The position numbers and the translations under genes were made by a program. Of a DNA stretch of 16,062 bases, positions 1-9,488 are shown in pieces. This stretch comes from Auxenochlorella pyrenoidosa (lineage: Eukaryota; Chlorophyta; Trebouxiophyceae; Chlorellales; Chlorellaceae). The stretch covers positions 281,658-297,719 of the forward strand of contig KQ481967.1 of NCBI GenBank assembly GCA_001430745.1. The letters run 5' to 3'. Numbering within the stretch: position 1 is the stretch's first letter; each line of letters opens with the position of its first letter. Under the pieces are notes generated by a model. It was not told the origin of the DNA. It worked only from the letters and a program-made list of their open reading frames with translations, and did no database searches.

Positions 1-111
1 GTGTGTGTGGGGGGGTGTGACGGTGGTGGTGGTGGTGGGTGGTGGTGGTGGGGGTGTGGTGTGTGTGTGTGTGAGTTGTGTGTGTGTGGTGGTGTGGGGG
101 GGGGGGCGGCC
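1..111. repeat. GT/GGT low-complexity tract
   Basis: Runs of GT, GGT and poly-G (eleven G near 101-111) alternate on the plus strand. On the transcribed minus strand of the acetolactate decarboxylase gene this is a CA/CAC-rich tract, so it most likely lies in an intron. I find no exon with a usable acceptor in 1-321. Confidence 0.8.
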
Positions 112-321
112 AGCCACGCCTGTGCGCTCCGACCGGCAGGAAGCCACAGCGCATGGCCCGGAGCGCGCTCAGGAAGGCGGCAGGCGCAGCTGCTGATGCT
201 GCTGGCAGCCGCAAAAGCGGGAGAATGCGTTTGGACTCGTACAGCGCGCGGGCCGGCCAGTTGGCCGCCTGCTGCCGGCGGGCACGCCTGCGCCCCCTGG
301 CCCCGCCTGTGGGGCTCTTGC

Positions 322-1588
322 CTTGGCGGCCGCGTCCACCTCCCGGCTGGCGCCGTCTGCGGTCTGCTGGTAGGGCACCCCATCCAGAACCACCACCTCG
401 CCATCCAGCTGCACAGGCGCCGCCAGCAGTGAGGGGCACGGGGCTCAGCACCTGCACGCTGCCTGGTCCACTGGTTGTTGGCCAGCGGGGCAGACATGGA
501 CAAGCAGGTGAGGCTGGGCAGGCCGGCGATAGCTGGTGGGAGCACAGGCGGCAGAACCACAGCTGGTTGATTCGGGGGGAGGGGATCGTGGACCGGCCTG
601 CACAGCCTGCTTTCATGCTGCCCATGCAGCACCGCTGCCTGTGCAGCACGGGTGTCCAGCCCAGCCAGGGCAGGCGGTGACGGGGGCGCGGCGCCGGGGA
701 GCTCCCTGGCCTGGCCTTGCAGCCCACCATGTTGAGCGTGCCCAGCCCAAAGTCTCCCTTCTGCAGGGCCTCCCCCATTGTCGTCTCGCCCGATAGGATG
801 CCCTCCACAAGCCCAATGATCTGCGGGCAGGGCGCAGGACAGGGCTGCCGGCGGCTGGGACGTCGGCCATGGCAGCGGCGGGCCGAGGCCAGGGGCGTCG
901 AGCAGACAGCCCCCGCTAGGTGGGTGGACTGAAGCCCGAGCACGGGAGACCGCGCGAGAAAGAGTGGGAGACGTGGCAGCGTGTAGCAGTAAAGCGCAGA
1001 GTGCGCCATCCGCCCGTCCAAGTGTGTACGCTGGTGGGAAGCGAGCCAGCGGCACAGAATTGTGTGCGTCTGCTGCGCGCATGTGGCTTGGGGATTCCAC
1101 AGCGCTGCAATTGAGCCCCTGCAGACGCGTCATCCCTCCCCTGCAGGCATGCACCCGCCGGCCCAGCCGCACCGGCGAGGTGAGGTGCAGCGCCGCCGAC
1201 TGGCCCCGCTGGATGCGCCCGCTGCCGTGCCTGCTGGGCGCACCCAGGTGTGACAGCGACCGCCGCAGCTCTGCCACAATCACCTCCTCCACGGGCTGCG
1301 CATCAGTCAATGCGGGAGCAAAGCAGGGCATGGGCTGGGGAGGAGGGTACTGAGGGGCAACCGCCCACTGTGCGGCTCTGCAGCCTGCTGCCTGCATGCT
1401 GGACGGCAGGTTTGCAGCAATTCAAGCCCCAGCTTGCCTCAACCACCAGATCAGGCTGCGTTGCTCAGCCACCAGTCGAGCATGCTGTCTGAGCAACCTT
1501 GAAACCCTACCTGCTGGTGAGCTGTTGCCAGCTGCCCAAGCCGCTCGGCAAGATCAGGCGGCAGTGTGAGTGTGACCTCCTGAGCCAT
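322..1588 (-). CDS. Alpha-acetolactate decarboxylase-like protein with RHH-like N-terminus (5' part; 3' end beyond left edge)
   Basis: Exons on the minus strand: 1588-1511, 1295-1173, 820-728, 408-322, then off the left edge. The ATG at 1588 has an in-frame TAG 27 bases upstream. The 127 visible residues fall in two parts. Residues 1-40 (MAQEVTLTLPPDLAERL then VEEVIVAELRRSL) look like a ribbon-helix-helix strand-helix-helix unit. Residues 61-127 (ALHLTSP, IIGLVEGILSGE, KGDFGLGTLNM, LDGEVVVLDGVPYQ, ADG) align without gaps to the start of bacterial acetolactate decarboxylase (QVST..LLDGVYDG.., GDFGIGTF, LDGEL). That enzyme converts acetolactate to acetoin and CO2. Its zinc-binding histidines lie in the C-terminal part, outside the window, so activity cannot be judged. 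All splice phases are 0. The last donor is AAG|GCAAGA, a GC donor, placed exactly where the family continues with S/T-P-F. An alternative donor is GAG|GTGGAC. The introns and high exon GC argue for a resident nuclear gene, possibly acquired from bacteria. Confidence 0.8.
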
Positions 1589-1873
1589 GATGACGTGCGC
1601 AGTTCCACTCTGCTACGGCCTGTGGACAAAAGCACAGGGGCGCAGGATGTCGCAAACATGAGCATGAGTTGGGCGGACCGCTGTGGCGGCGGGCAGGCAG
1701 CGGGTAACAAACCTAGCGGCCCTTGGCGTGTGCTTGTAGTCAAGCGCGCACCTCCACGTTATCATCTATCTGCGAAGCGCCAAACCGTGTGCAGGCCTCC
1801 ACTGTGCAGGCTCTCAGGTCGACAACTTCGAGCCAGGACGCCGCCGCTCAAATTCAACCCGACAGTCGATCGG

Positions 1874-1909
1874 GATCACCAATGCAGGCAAATTTGATCG
1901 ATGGTGATC
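1874..1909. repeat. Inverted repeat upstream of ALDC gene
   Basis: GATCACCA (1874-1881) is repeated in inverted orientation as TGGTGATC (1902-1909), with a 20-base AT-leaning spacer. It lies about 290-320 bases upstream of the ATG at 1588. This could be a protein-binding dyad or chance. Confidence 0.3.
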
Positions 1910-2199
1910 GGCGACAGTGGAGGGCATCAGGCGCCCAGTTGCCCAGTTGCCGCCAGCTCGTGAGCTCCCTCGGCATCCTCTTTTGTCATGGTTGGATTCC
2001 ACACCTGCTCGGTCGAGCAGCTATTACTGAAGAGATTAGCAAGCTGGTGGGATTGGGGGACGTCTGGGTGGAAAACTTGAAGGCTACGGCGCTCAACAAA
2101 CCAGCATGGAGTTGGCGAGGGGAGGTCAACCGAGGGTGGGGGGTTGGGCAAGGGGGCACAGGGGGGCCGGAATAGGGGCCGCTGCCTGCCGATTCCGGA

Positions 2200-2214
2200 T
2201 TTCATTCAATGAAA
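2200..2214. repeat. Near-perfect palindrome TTTCATTCAATGAAA
   Basis: The two 7-base arms are exact reverse complements around a single C. It is an AT-rich island about 320 bases downstream of the DUF493 stop, within otherwise GC-rich sequence. Function unknown; it may be chance or part of the 3' untranslated region. Confidence 0.4.
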
Positions 2215-2531
2215 GCGGGAGTTCGTAATGTTGGTACACAGGCTGCACACCAGTGAGGGACGGGGGGGCGCACCCGGCAAGGCAGCACAGGAAAACGGAG
2301 GGTTCATCGCCACCGGAAAACTGCTGCTCAGGGTTGGCGCCTGAGCCCACAAGCCGCACCAGGCGGGGCGGGCCACAACAAGGCAGCCGTGCGGCGAGAG
2401 CCACACATCCTCAGGAGCTCGCTGCACGGCGCTCAGCATGTGCGGCGCGCTGCGGCGCTGCTGTGTGCCAAGCAGCCAAGTAGGCTGCCGCCTGGCCAGC
2501 AGGCTGCTGCCTTGGGATGCCGGATGCCGAC

Positions 2532-4093
2532 TCAGAAGAAGAAGCGCAGGCGTCCGTCCGCCTTCATGTTCTCGTCTACAGGGAGGTCAGGCAGGGGGGG
2601 CAGGCATTGGTCAGCAGGGAAAGCGGGCAGCGTTTGATCCGCCAGGCAGCCCTTCATGGCCAGCACGCAAGCGCTCAGCACCTGAAGCGCGCCATGTGGT
2701 GCATGCTGGCCGTTCAAGGCGCCTGTGCTCGCCCGCAGCCAGGAGGCCGCCGCCTGCTCGCCTCTGGCGCTGCAGACGCGCCGCGCCTTGCGCGCCCCAA
2801 CACCCATACCCTCTTCCCCCGCCCCCCACCACTCACAGATCTGCAGCACTTGGTCGGGGCTCTCCACCCACACCGGCCCGATGGTCACGCTGATGTAGTT
2901 CTTCTGCGCCGACAGCCGCTGCCCGATGCACTCCTCATGCACCTTGCCGACCACCGACTCCACGCACGCCGTCATGGCCAGCTGCAGGCAGGAGGGGGGG
3001 GGGGGGGGCGATGGAGAGGGAGGCGCGCTGAGGGGACGGCGGGCAGGCACGCTGCAGGGGGGGCGGCAGCGAGGGTGCAGCTACACCAGCAGGCAAGAAC
3101 GCTTACGTTGCCCTGCGTGCCTGGCAGGCAGGCCAGGTCGCGCCTGCCCGACACAAGACCCTGGGTGTGGCACTGCGGGCCGGCTGCCTCTGCCCGCCCC
3201 CAGTCCCAACAACAGACGGGGGTTGCAGCCGCCGTCAACTCGACAGGGCAGGCCCAGCCACTCAGGTGAGCCGCGCAGCAGCGAGGGGCTTGAGCGGGGC
3301 GGAGGAGAGCCTCACCACGAAGTCTTGGTCCCCAGTGCCAATGGCCTTGAATGTCCGCTGCCCTGGGTACTCGTTCACCTGAAGGCAGGGCGGGCAAGGC
3401 GGGGCTGCTTGGGTGCAGCGCATGCCACGTGCGCTGCCAGCGCTGCGGTGAGCGCGGTGGCCGCAGACACGCGCGCCGCCTCTGCCCGGCGTTGCGCTCG
3501 CCATGCCCACATCCCACCTCACACCCTGCATGCCGACTGCACCTGCATGTCCAGCTCCCGCCACTTGTCCTCGTCGTTGGTGGTGTCTAGAATGACGTTA
3601 TTGCCCTGCGAGACACGCCCCACATTGGCAGAGATGCCTGCACAGCCGACAGCAAGGGTGGGCAGAGGCTCTGGTTGAGCAAGCACCTGGCGGGGAGGGC
3701 AGTGGCATCCCCCTGTGCCAGCGGCAATGTATCGTGGCATTGACAACACTCGTGCTGCAGGTGAAACCATCAGAGCTTGACAGTTACGAGAAGGGCATGA
3801 ACTGCACAGAGGCGCTTCTTTGCCCGCACTGCGCTGCCGCCTGCCGGCGCCGCCGCTCAGGCTAGCTTGCCTGCTAGCGTGTTCTGCAGCGCATCTGCTG
3901 CCGATGTTTTTTGCTGCTGGGGCTGCTGGCGAGCAAAGCCCTTGTAAATAGCGTCAGAAGACTGCGCAGGCTCCTCCTCGCCGCTGCTAGCTGCACCTCC
4001 GCTGCTGCACCGTACAATAAGCTGCTGAGATGCCCGTGGAGGGCGCTGGGGCAGACCCAGAGTTAGGGAGCGCGCCGCCCTGAACGAGAGCAT
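2532..4093 (-). CDS. Plastid DUF493 (YbeD/UPF0250-like) protein
   Basis: Five exons on the minus strand: 4093-3871, 3637-3543, 3378-3316, 2981-2837 and 2575-2532, giving 189 residues and a TGA stop. Residues 1-30 (MLSFRAARSLTLGLPQ then LIVRCSS) form an Arg/Ser-rich, acid-free presequence with a VRC-type cleavage region, as in chloroplast transit peptides. Residues from about 106 onward (VNEYPGQRTFKAIG, then CVESVVG, SAQKNYISVTIGPVWVES and the C-terminal MKADGRLRFFF) match the small DUF493 ferredoxin-like fold: Y-P..F..K-IG, S..NY.SV.I, and a final hydrophobic strand. The molecular role is not established; E. coli YbeD is a lipoate/stress-linked locus neighbour and plant members are plastidial. 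Splice phases agree at every junction. Intron 1 has a GC donor (AG|GCAAGC), and the G|GC junction restores Gly75. A 15-C tract serves as polypyrimidine tract before exon 4. An in-frame upstream ATG at 4216 would add 41 residues; 4093 is preferred because the presequence starts there. Confidence 0.92.
2994..3008. repeat. 15-base G homopolymer (poly-C in the transcript)
   Basis: Fifteen consecutive G on the plus strand. It sits in intron 3 of the DUF493 gene, where the transcript reads poly-C about 12 bases upstream of the acceptor CTGCAG, so it probably acts as the polypyrimidine tract. Length variation is likely. Confidence 0.85.
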
Positions 4094-4382
4094 ACTGAAA
4101 CCGGCTGCTGCGGCCTGTAGCGTGTAGCAGCAATGGTTTGATTGATGCAGATCGCAAGATGCATGCCCTGGAAGGCCTGATGGGGCGCGGAATTGGCAGT
4201 GCAGGCAGCGCGCCAAGCATGCTGGCTCAAGTCGCCCAGGGCAGCCTGCAGCCGTCCTTTACAGCCCCTGCACGTGCTGAGGGCCGCTGCAGTCTCAGGC
4301 CCGCCCAAGAGGACCTGACTGCTGCTCTGCACCGCGCCGCCGCGCGCTAGTGAAGCCTGAACAGTGCGGCCTGGCTACTGCA

Positions 4383-4394
4383 GCTGTATACAGC
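4383..4394. promoter_or_regulatory. 12-bp perfect palindrome GCTGTATACAGC
   Basis: The sequence equals its own reverse complement. It lies between two divergent genes, 289 bases from one ATG and 288 bases from the other, which is almost exactly central. It could be a dimeric factor site or a bidirectional core promoter element; no direct evidence of function is visible. Confidence 0.35.
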
Positions 4395-4502
4395 GCTCGA
4401 AAGTCGTGTCTAAGGTGCAGCAGCCCGGCTAGCCGCCGCCAGCCCACCCTGTGCGCGCCGGCATCCCGGCCAGCGCTTCCTACAGCTTTGCTGCGTGTGT
4501 AG

Positions 4503-4670
4503 GTGAGTGCAGTTGGTATCGATGCTTCACTAGCACGCGCATCCCGCCTCCTGAGACCTCCGCAACTCCCTGCGTCTCTATCGCCTCCGCCGCTGCTGCT
4601 TTTGCCGCTGCACTCGTCAGCTCGCCTCTCTCGACGCTCAGCTGGTGCCCATCCCCCTCTCCTGCCGCAG
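4503..4670 (+). other. Probable 5'-UTR intron of NSA2
   Basis: A strong donor TAG|GTGAGT at 4500-4508 pairs with a pyrimidine-rich stretch ending in TGCCGCAG at 4670. The NSA2 ATG follows 12 bases later. Length (168 bases) fits the other introns here. It carries no coding consequence and is inferred from splice motifs only. Confidence 0.5.
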
Positions 4671-4682
4671 GGAGCCGGCACC

Positions 4683-6872
4683 ATGCCGCAGGGCGAGCAC
4701 ATCGAGCTGCACCGCAAGCGGTACGGCCGGCGGCTCGACCATGAGGAGCGCACGCGCAAGAAGGAGGCGCGGTCGGTGAAGAAGCGGGCGGCCATGGCGC
4801 AGCGCGCGCTGGGCATCAAGGGCAAGATGTTTGCCAAGGAGCGGGCCAAGGAGAAGGCCACCATGCGCAAGACCATCGCCATGCACGAGGAGAAGGACAG
4901 GAAGCACAAGGCCGACGACGGGCAGAAGGGCGCGGCCATGCCGGCCTACCTGCTGGAGCGTGAGCAGGCAAGCAGAGAGGGGGGAGCTGCCCCGCCGGGG
5001 CCGCCTGGGTGCACCCCTCCCGCCCCAGGGTGTGTGCAGCGCGTGGGCGCGAGCGGCAGCGCCGGGCAGTGCTGCCTGGCAACCTCGCTGCTCTGCAGGA
5101 CCAGGCGCCCGGGTGCCCGGCCCTGCGCTACACACCACAACACCAGCAATTGCCTCTGGTGGCGCCGGCCTCAAACATTACGCCGCACAGCCACTGACAG
5201 GCGGCTGTCGCAACTCATGCGCTGCTAACAGTCTAGCTGCCGTCGCCTGGCGGCCCCCCACCCCGCCCCCGCCCGCAGGTGGAGCGCGCCAAGGTGCTGA
5301 GCAACACGATCAAGCAGAAGCGCAAGGAGAAGGCGGGCAAGTGGGAGGTGCCGCTGCCCAAGGTGAGCCCGGCTGGCAGCGCTGCGCGCGCCTGCCGCGG
5401 GGGACAGGGGACCTGCCGAGGTGGTCAACACGGACATGCCGGGCCGGGCTGCATGCGGCAGCCGTGCCTGGAGGGGGGCGCACGCAGCCTTAGCACATAT
5501 ATACATACATGCTGCAGCAAGTCTCCCACGCCGTGCCTGGGCATCCAAGCCTCTGCCTGCCACTCAGTTGCGCGCCCGCCCCTGCCGGCTGGCCTGCCCC
5601 ACCCCTCAACCTGTGCTGCTGCCCACCCACCCTCCCCACGGTGCAGGTGCGGCCGGTGGCCGAGGACGAGATGTTCAAGGTGCTGCGCACGGGCAAGCGC
5701 AAGAAGAAGGAGTGGAAGCGCATGGTGACCAAGGTGGGGTGGGGTGGGGTGGGGGTAGTGGTGGTGGTGGTGGTGGGGCGGGGTCTAGTGGCAGGCACTG
5801 CACGGGTGGGCTGGCCGATTTCCGAGACAGAGTTGCAGGTGCCGGCACGGGCAGCGCTTGCGGAAAACGTGCCGGCGCTGCAACAGCCACCACACCTGGG
5901 TCAGCGGCTGGCGGCATGGGCTCCTCAGCACTCGGCACTCTTGTTGCGCCACCGCCCCACGCGGCCCCGCCCTGCCCCGGCCCCGCTGCCCCCGGCGCAG
6001 GTGACCTTTGTGCCGCCTGGCTTCACGCGCAAGCCGCCCAAGTACGAGCGCTTCATCCGGCCCACCGGCCTGCGCATGAGCAAGGCGCACGTCACGCACC
6101 CGGAGCTCAAGGCCACCTTCCAGCTGGAGATCATCGGCGTGAAGAAGAACCCCAACGGCCAGGCCTACACCGGGCTGGGGGTGGTCACCAAGGGTGAGCC
6201 AGGGGGTGGTCGCCGGGGCAGGTGGCGAGCTCCCTGGGCCTCGCCGCCGGCCGCAGCCGGGCTGCGTGGGGCCGTGGGCATGGGCGGGGCCAGGCCATTC
6301 TTACTTGGCTGCTAGGCAGCAGTGGAGGCTGGGCGTGTTGGTGGGTGCACCGGGCATGCTCCGAGGGCCATGCCTGCCTTGCTAGGCTCCAAGCACCTGG
6401 CCTGGCTGACGCCTGGATCGACACTTGGGTGCGCTGGCTGCAGCACCTCCACTTGACTGACCGTTTTTGCGCCGCCCCTCCTGGGTGCCTGGCCCTGCAG
6501 GAACGATCATCGAGGTGAATGTGAGCGAGCTGGGCCTGGTCACCCCCGGCGGCAAGGTGGTGTGGGGCAAGTACGCGCAAGGTGAGGGCGGGCTCGGGGG
6601 GCGCGGCTCCGCTGTGCTGCAGGCGACAGCATGTGGCGTGCCCTTGGGGTCCCGGCTGGCTGAGCGCAGGCAGTGCGTTCAGCATGCCGGCATGGACGGT
6701 TTGCATTCGAGTAGTGATTACTGCAGACCCGTTTCAGGGCAGGGCACGTCTGCCTGCTCCCCTACAGCCTCGTTCCCTCTTCACCTGCGCTCTCCGCCCT
6801 CGTGTCCACCCCCTCGCAGTGACAAACAACCCGGAGAACGATGGCTGCATCAACGCTGTGCTGCTGGTGTGA
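4683..6872 (+). CDS. NSA2: Ribosome biogenesis protein NSA2 (TINP1 homologue)
   Basis: Six exons: 4683-4967, 5279-5362, 5647-5733, 6001-6193, 6501-6581 and 6820-6872. They give 260 residues, the same length as the human protein. NSA2 is an eS8-like nucleolar factor of pre-60S particles needed for 27S pre-rRNA maturation and ITS2 processing, working with Nog1 and Rea1-dependent steps. Diagnostic segments are [19 protein letters not shown] at the start, [84 protein letters not shown], and [14 protein letters not shown] at the C-terminus. The first 80 residues are extremely Lys/Arg-rich, as expected for rRNA binding and nucleolar import. Exon 1 ends CAG|GCAAGC, a GC donor required by the frame; the nearby GT at 4960 would shift it. 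The gene is divergent from the DUF493 gene and convergent with DNAAF11. Confidence 0.98.
5734..5780 (+). repeat. G-rich tract, (GGGGT)n then (GGT)n, at intron 3 donor of NSA2
   Basis: Directly after the exon (AAG|GTGGGG) the coding strand runs through several GGGGT units, then repeated GGT. Four or more G-runs of at least four bases separated by single T bases are the classic composition of an intramolecular G-quadruplex, here in the transcript and overlapping the 5' splice site. Confidence 0.8.
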
Positions 6873-7374
6873 GCCCAGCCTGTTGGAACTGGCGACGTCC
6901 CGGCCCCCCTGGTCGCCCCAGTTCCTTTTCCGCTGCAGTCCTGCATGCAACATGGCTGCTCCTGTCCTTCATGCCGCTGGCGGCTGCCTCGGCCGTCGCC
7001 AGGACCCACGCGCCCGTACTCCCCTCTGTACCATATTTCTTGCCTGCCCGTGCTGGGCCTTGACTCACAACGTCCTGTGCACTGCTCTTTCACCTCACCC
7101 GTACATCGATCTCTTTCGCAGCTGCCGCTCTCCTCCGTGCGCCCCTCGATCCCAGCCCATTTTCTGGATGCGCGTGGCCATTCCTGCTCCCCCCTTCCCT
7201 GCTCTACTTGCTGCCTCGGCACATTTAGTCTTCCAACCCGACACTCTCCCCTCTGCGGCCTTTCCCCTTGGCACCATGTTGCCCCCAAACCTTTGTGTGT
7301 AAGCAAGCCTTGCACCGGATAATGCAGCCTTCAGAGGGGCAGATTTGACACAAAACAAACAGGGTCGGAGCTTG
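6873..7374. other. Convergent 3' region of NSA2 and DNAAF11
   Basis: This 502-base stretch holds the 3' untranslated regions of both convergent genes. It is pyrimidine-rich on the plus strand. A TGTAA motif at 7298-7302 suits the NSA2 message. No corresponding TTACA for the minus-strand gene is visible, and no exon is seen. Confidence 0.6.
7298..7302 (+). terminator. TGTAA polyadenylation motif for NSA2
   Basis: TGTAA is the dominant poly(A) signal of chlorophyte nuclear genes. Here it follows a T/GT-rich stretch 426 bases downstream of the NSA2 stop and 73 bases short of the DNAAF11 stop on the other strand. Confidence 0.6.
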
Positions 7375-9488
7375 CTAGAGCGGGGGCGGCTCGTCATCAT
7401 CGCCTGCAGTGAGCACCGCGGGCGGCAGCTCCGCCGGCGCAGCCAACTCGGCTGCCTTGCTGCCCGCCCGTGTGCTTCCCGCCACCGCACTGCACACCCT
7501 GCCTGCCTGGGCTGCCACTGGGCGGTGGACGCACGCCAGCGCCCCCTCTGCCAGCGGCATGGTGATGAGCAGGTTGCCGGTGACCTTTGAGCGCTGCGCC
7601 ACTGCTGCATCGGGGGCCACCTCCTCCGGCAGGGCCAGCTGCAGCAGGCGGCCCTTGGCCAGCAGGCGCACGCAGCGCGGCTGCACGTCTGCCTGGATGG
7701 CCGAGGTGTCCAGGTACCTGCCAAAGGCGACGTCCAGCTGCAGGCTGCGCCCATCGGCGCCCTCGCCCAGGCTGTACTCCCACTTGCCTGCGGCGCAAGG
7801 GCCGTGGCAGATAGGCGGTGGTGGCGGCTGTGCGGAAAGGACCAAGGGCCAAATTTGTGTTATGTTCACATGGATTGGAGGCGGAAACCGAGCCTGCCAG
7901 CCTCGTCTCCCTGCCCACCCCTGCCCTTGCCCTCTCCAGAGCGTGCCCAACATGGCCCTCCCTCCCAGCTACCCTGCTGCCAAGGGCATGTTTTTTCTCC
8001 ACCACCCAACTGCCGCCCATGCACCCACGCCCACCCACCCTCATTCTTTTGGTACACCGGCTGCCCCTCTGCCAGTTCGGGGAAGCCGGTGCGCGGCGGG
8101 GGCTCCCGCTCGCCCGCCCCCAGGAGGCCCGCCCCCGCCTCCTGCGCCGCCCGCCGCTTGGCCTCTGCCGCCGCCGCCTCGGCCTCGGCCTCCTGCTGCT
8201 CCAGGACGCGGGTGGCGGGGCACCAGGGGCGCACCAGCTGGCCGTGCTCATCCACGTGGCCCGTCTCCTGCACCTCCCCCTCCAGCAGGCTGTCGTCCTC
8301 CACCTGCACCAGCCCAGGGGATGTTGAGTCGGTGGACAGGGCCCGCTGCGAGGGTGGCACATGCATGCCTCGCAAGCGCTGCTCATATGCCTAATGCTGC
8401 AGGCAGACTCATGCATAGCAAGTGTGCCGCCGCCCGCCAGCGCCTGACCTGTGCAGCAGTGTCAGGGTCGAACCCCTGGGCCGCCAGGTCTGCCCGCAGG
8501 CAGGCCTCCAGCTCAGGAAGCTGCTGCAAGGCTGCGATGCGCTCAGAGGGGCGCACCTGCAGACAGGCATACCGAGGGTGCAAGGTGTGCGGCGCCCACC
8601 GCGCAGCCCCTGGTTGCATCATCCTGGCACCATGCTGTTTGCGCTTCCATCCTGAACTCTCAGCAACTGCGGCCTGCTTCCGACCCTGCCGTAGGCACCC
8701 ACCGTCTCGCCATCCAGGTTTTGCAGGCGTGGCAGCGTGCCCAGCACGTACGGGCGGTACCCCGGCCAGCGCGCGCAGGGGTTGCCCAGCAGGTGCAGCT
8801 CCTCCAAGTGCTCTAGCTCCGCCAGGCTGCGGCAAGGATGGAGCAAGTGTCTAGCACGGTCGGTGGTGGGTGCTGGGCATGCATCAGCCAGTCAAGCAGC
8901 AGGTGGGCATCATGGTGCACCCAGCTGGCACCGAGCTGCGTGGATGGTCCATTTCACAAGTGCGCTGCTCCCAGGGCGGCTGCCCTTGGCTGCGCTGCCC
9001 TGCTTGCCTGCGCAGGCTGAGCAGCCCCGCCAAGTCGACAAAGTTGGCGGTGAGGTCCAGGCGGCGCAGGCTCTCGCAGCGCTGCAGGTTCTGCACCCGC
9101 GTGACGTTGTTCAGCGCCAGGTTCAGGTGCTCCAGCTCCTGCATGGCTCGATGGAGCGAGGGGAGGCGCTGCCCGGCAAGCATTGGAGTTAGCGATGGTA
9201 GTGGTGATGCAAGGAGGTGGGCGGGTGGCAGGGTAGGTGCCAGGCAGCCGGGTGCGCTCCCCAGCGAGAGAGAACACTGCTGCTGCCCACCTTGAGGCGG
9301 TGCAGCCCCTCAATCTTGGCAATCAGGTTGTTTTGCAGGAGCAGGATGCGCAGTGCGCGGCAGTGCTGGTTGAGGAGCTCCAGCCGCTGGATGCCCTGCG
9401 CGTGCAGCCCAATCTCCTGCAGCGTCGACAGGCAGCGGTCATTGTGCTCTGCGCGACGGCGCAACAGGTCCACAGTAATGCGGCCCAT
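7375..9488 (-). CDS. DNAAF11: Dynein axonemal assembly factor 11 (LRRC6/MOT47/tilB)
   Basis: Six minus-strand exons: 9488-9291, 9138-9008, 8826-8703, 8556-8449, 8345-8039 and 7787-7375, giving 426 residues. The protein is a cytoplasmic chaperone-linked factor that preassembles outer and inner dynein arms before transport into the cilium. The start MGRITVDLLRRRAEHND matches the family start (MGWIT.DLIRR.AEHND). Leucine-rich repeats follow: LRILLLQNNLIAKIEGL (47-63), LEHLNLALNNVTRVQNL (68-84), LRRLDLTANFVDLAGLL. Next come the LRR cap ELHLLGNPCARWPGY with LPRLQNLDGE, then RPSERIAALQQLPELE. Residues about 236-257 are an Ala/Glu helix. A CS/p23-like domain spans about 290-375 (LQLDVAFGRYLDTSAIQADV, LPEEVAPD, KVTGNLLITMP). 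The acidic end DDDEPPPL resembles the conserved EVPPL tail. Intron 2 has a GC donor (AG|GCAAGC). The acceptor of exon 5 is uncertain: 8345 or a site near 8303, both in frame. No truncation or stop is seen. Confidence 0.94.

Larger units (their letters stand above)
1589..2531. other. Intergenic: ALDC upstream region and DUF493 3' flank
   Basis: Both flanking genes run on the minus strand, so this stretch holds the promoter of the acetolactate decarboxylase gene (near 1589) and the 3' untranslated end of the DUF493 gene (near 2531). I see no convincing exon on either strand. There is no TTACA, the reverse of the algal TGTAA poly(A) motif. Two small inverted repeats stand out: TTTCATTCAATGAAA at 2200-2214 (7-base arms around one C), and GATCACCA at 1874-1881 against TGGTGATC at 1902-1909. 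Confidence 0.5.
4094..4682. promoter_or_regulatory. Shared divergent promoter of DUF493 and NSA2 genes
   Basis: The start codons at 4093 (minus) and 4683 (plus) face away from each other, so both promoters must lie here. A 12-base perfect palindrome, GCTGTATACAGC, lies at 4383-4394 near the middle and includes a TATA-like core. No classical TATA box at a fixed distance can be assigned to either gene. Confidence 0.55.

Noticed and set aside
180..260. Possible further acetolactate decarboxylase exon (minus-strand SPAFAA-like frame)
   Set aside because: It loosely resembles the expected S/T-P-F continuation, but there is no AG acceptor in the right phase and the following residues do not match. 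The next exon is probably left of the window.
322..1588. Bacterial contamination as the source of the acetolactate decarboxylase
   Set aside because: The gene is interrupted by four introns with the same splice style as its neighbours, including a GC donor.
1723..2175. 150-codon plus-strand frame between the first two genes
   Set aside because: No conserved motif or splice-consistent extension is seen, and composition differs from the exons around it.
7409..8854. 481-codon open frame on the plus strand
   Set aside because: It lies opposite DNAAF11 exons, is rich in Pro/Ala/Arg low complexity, and has no motif. It is an antisense shadow.
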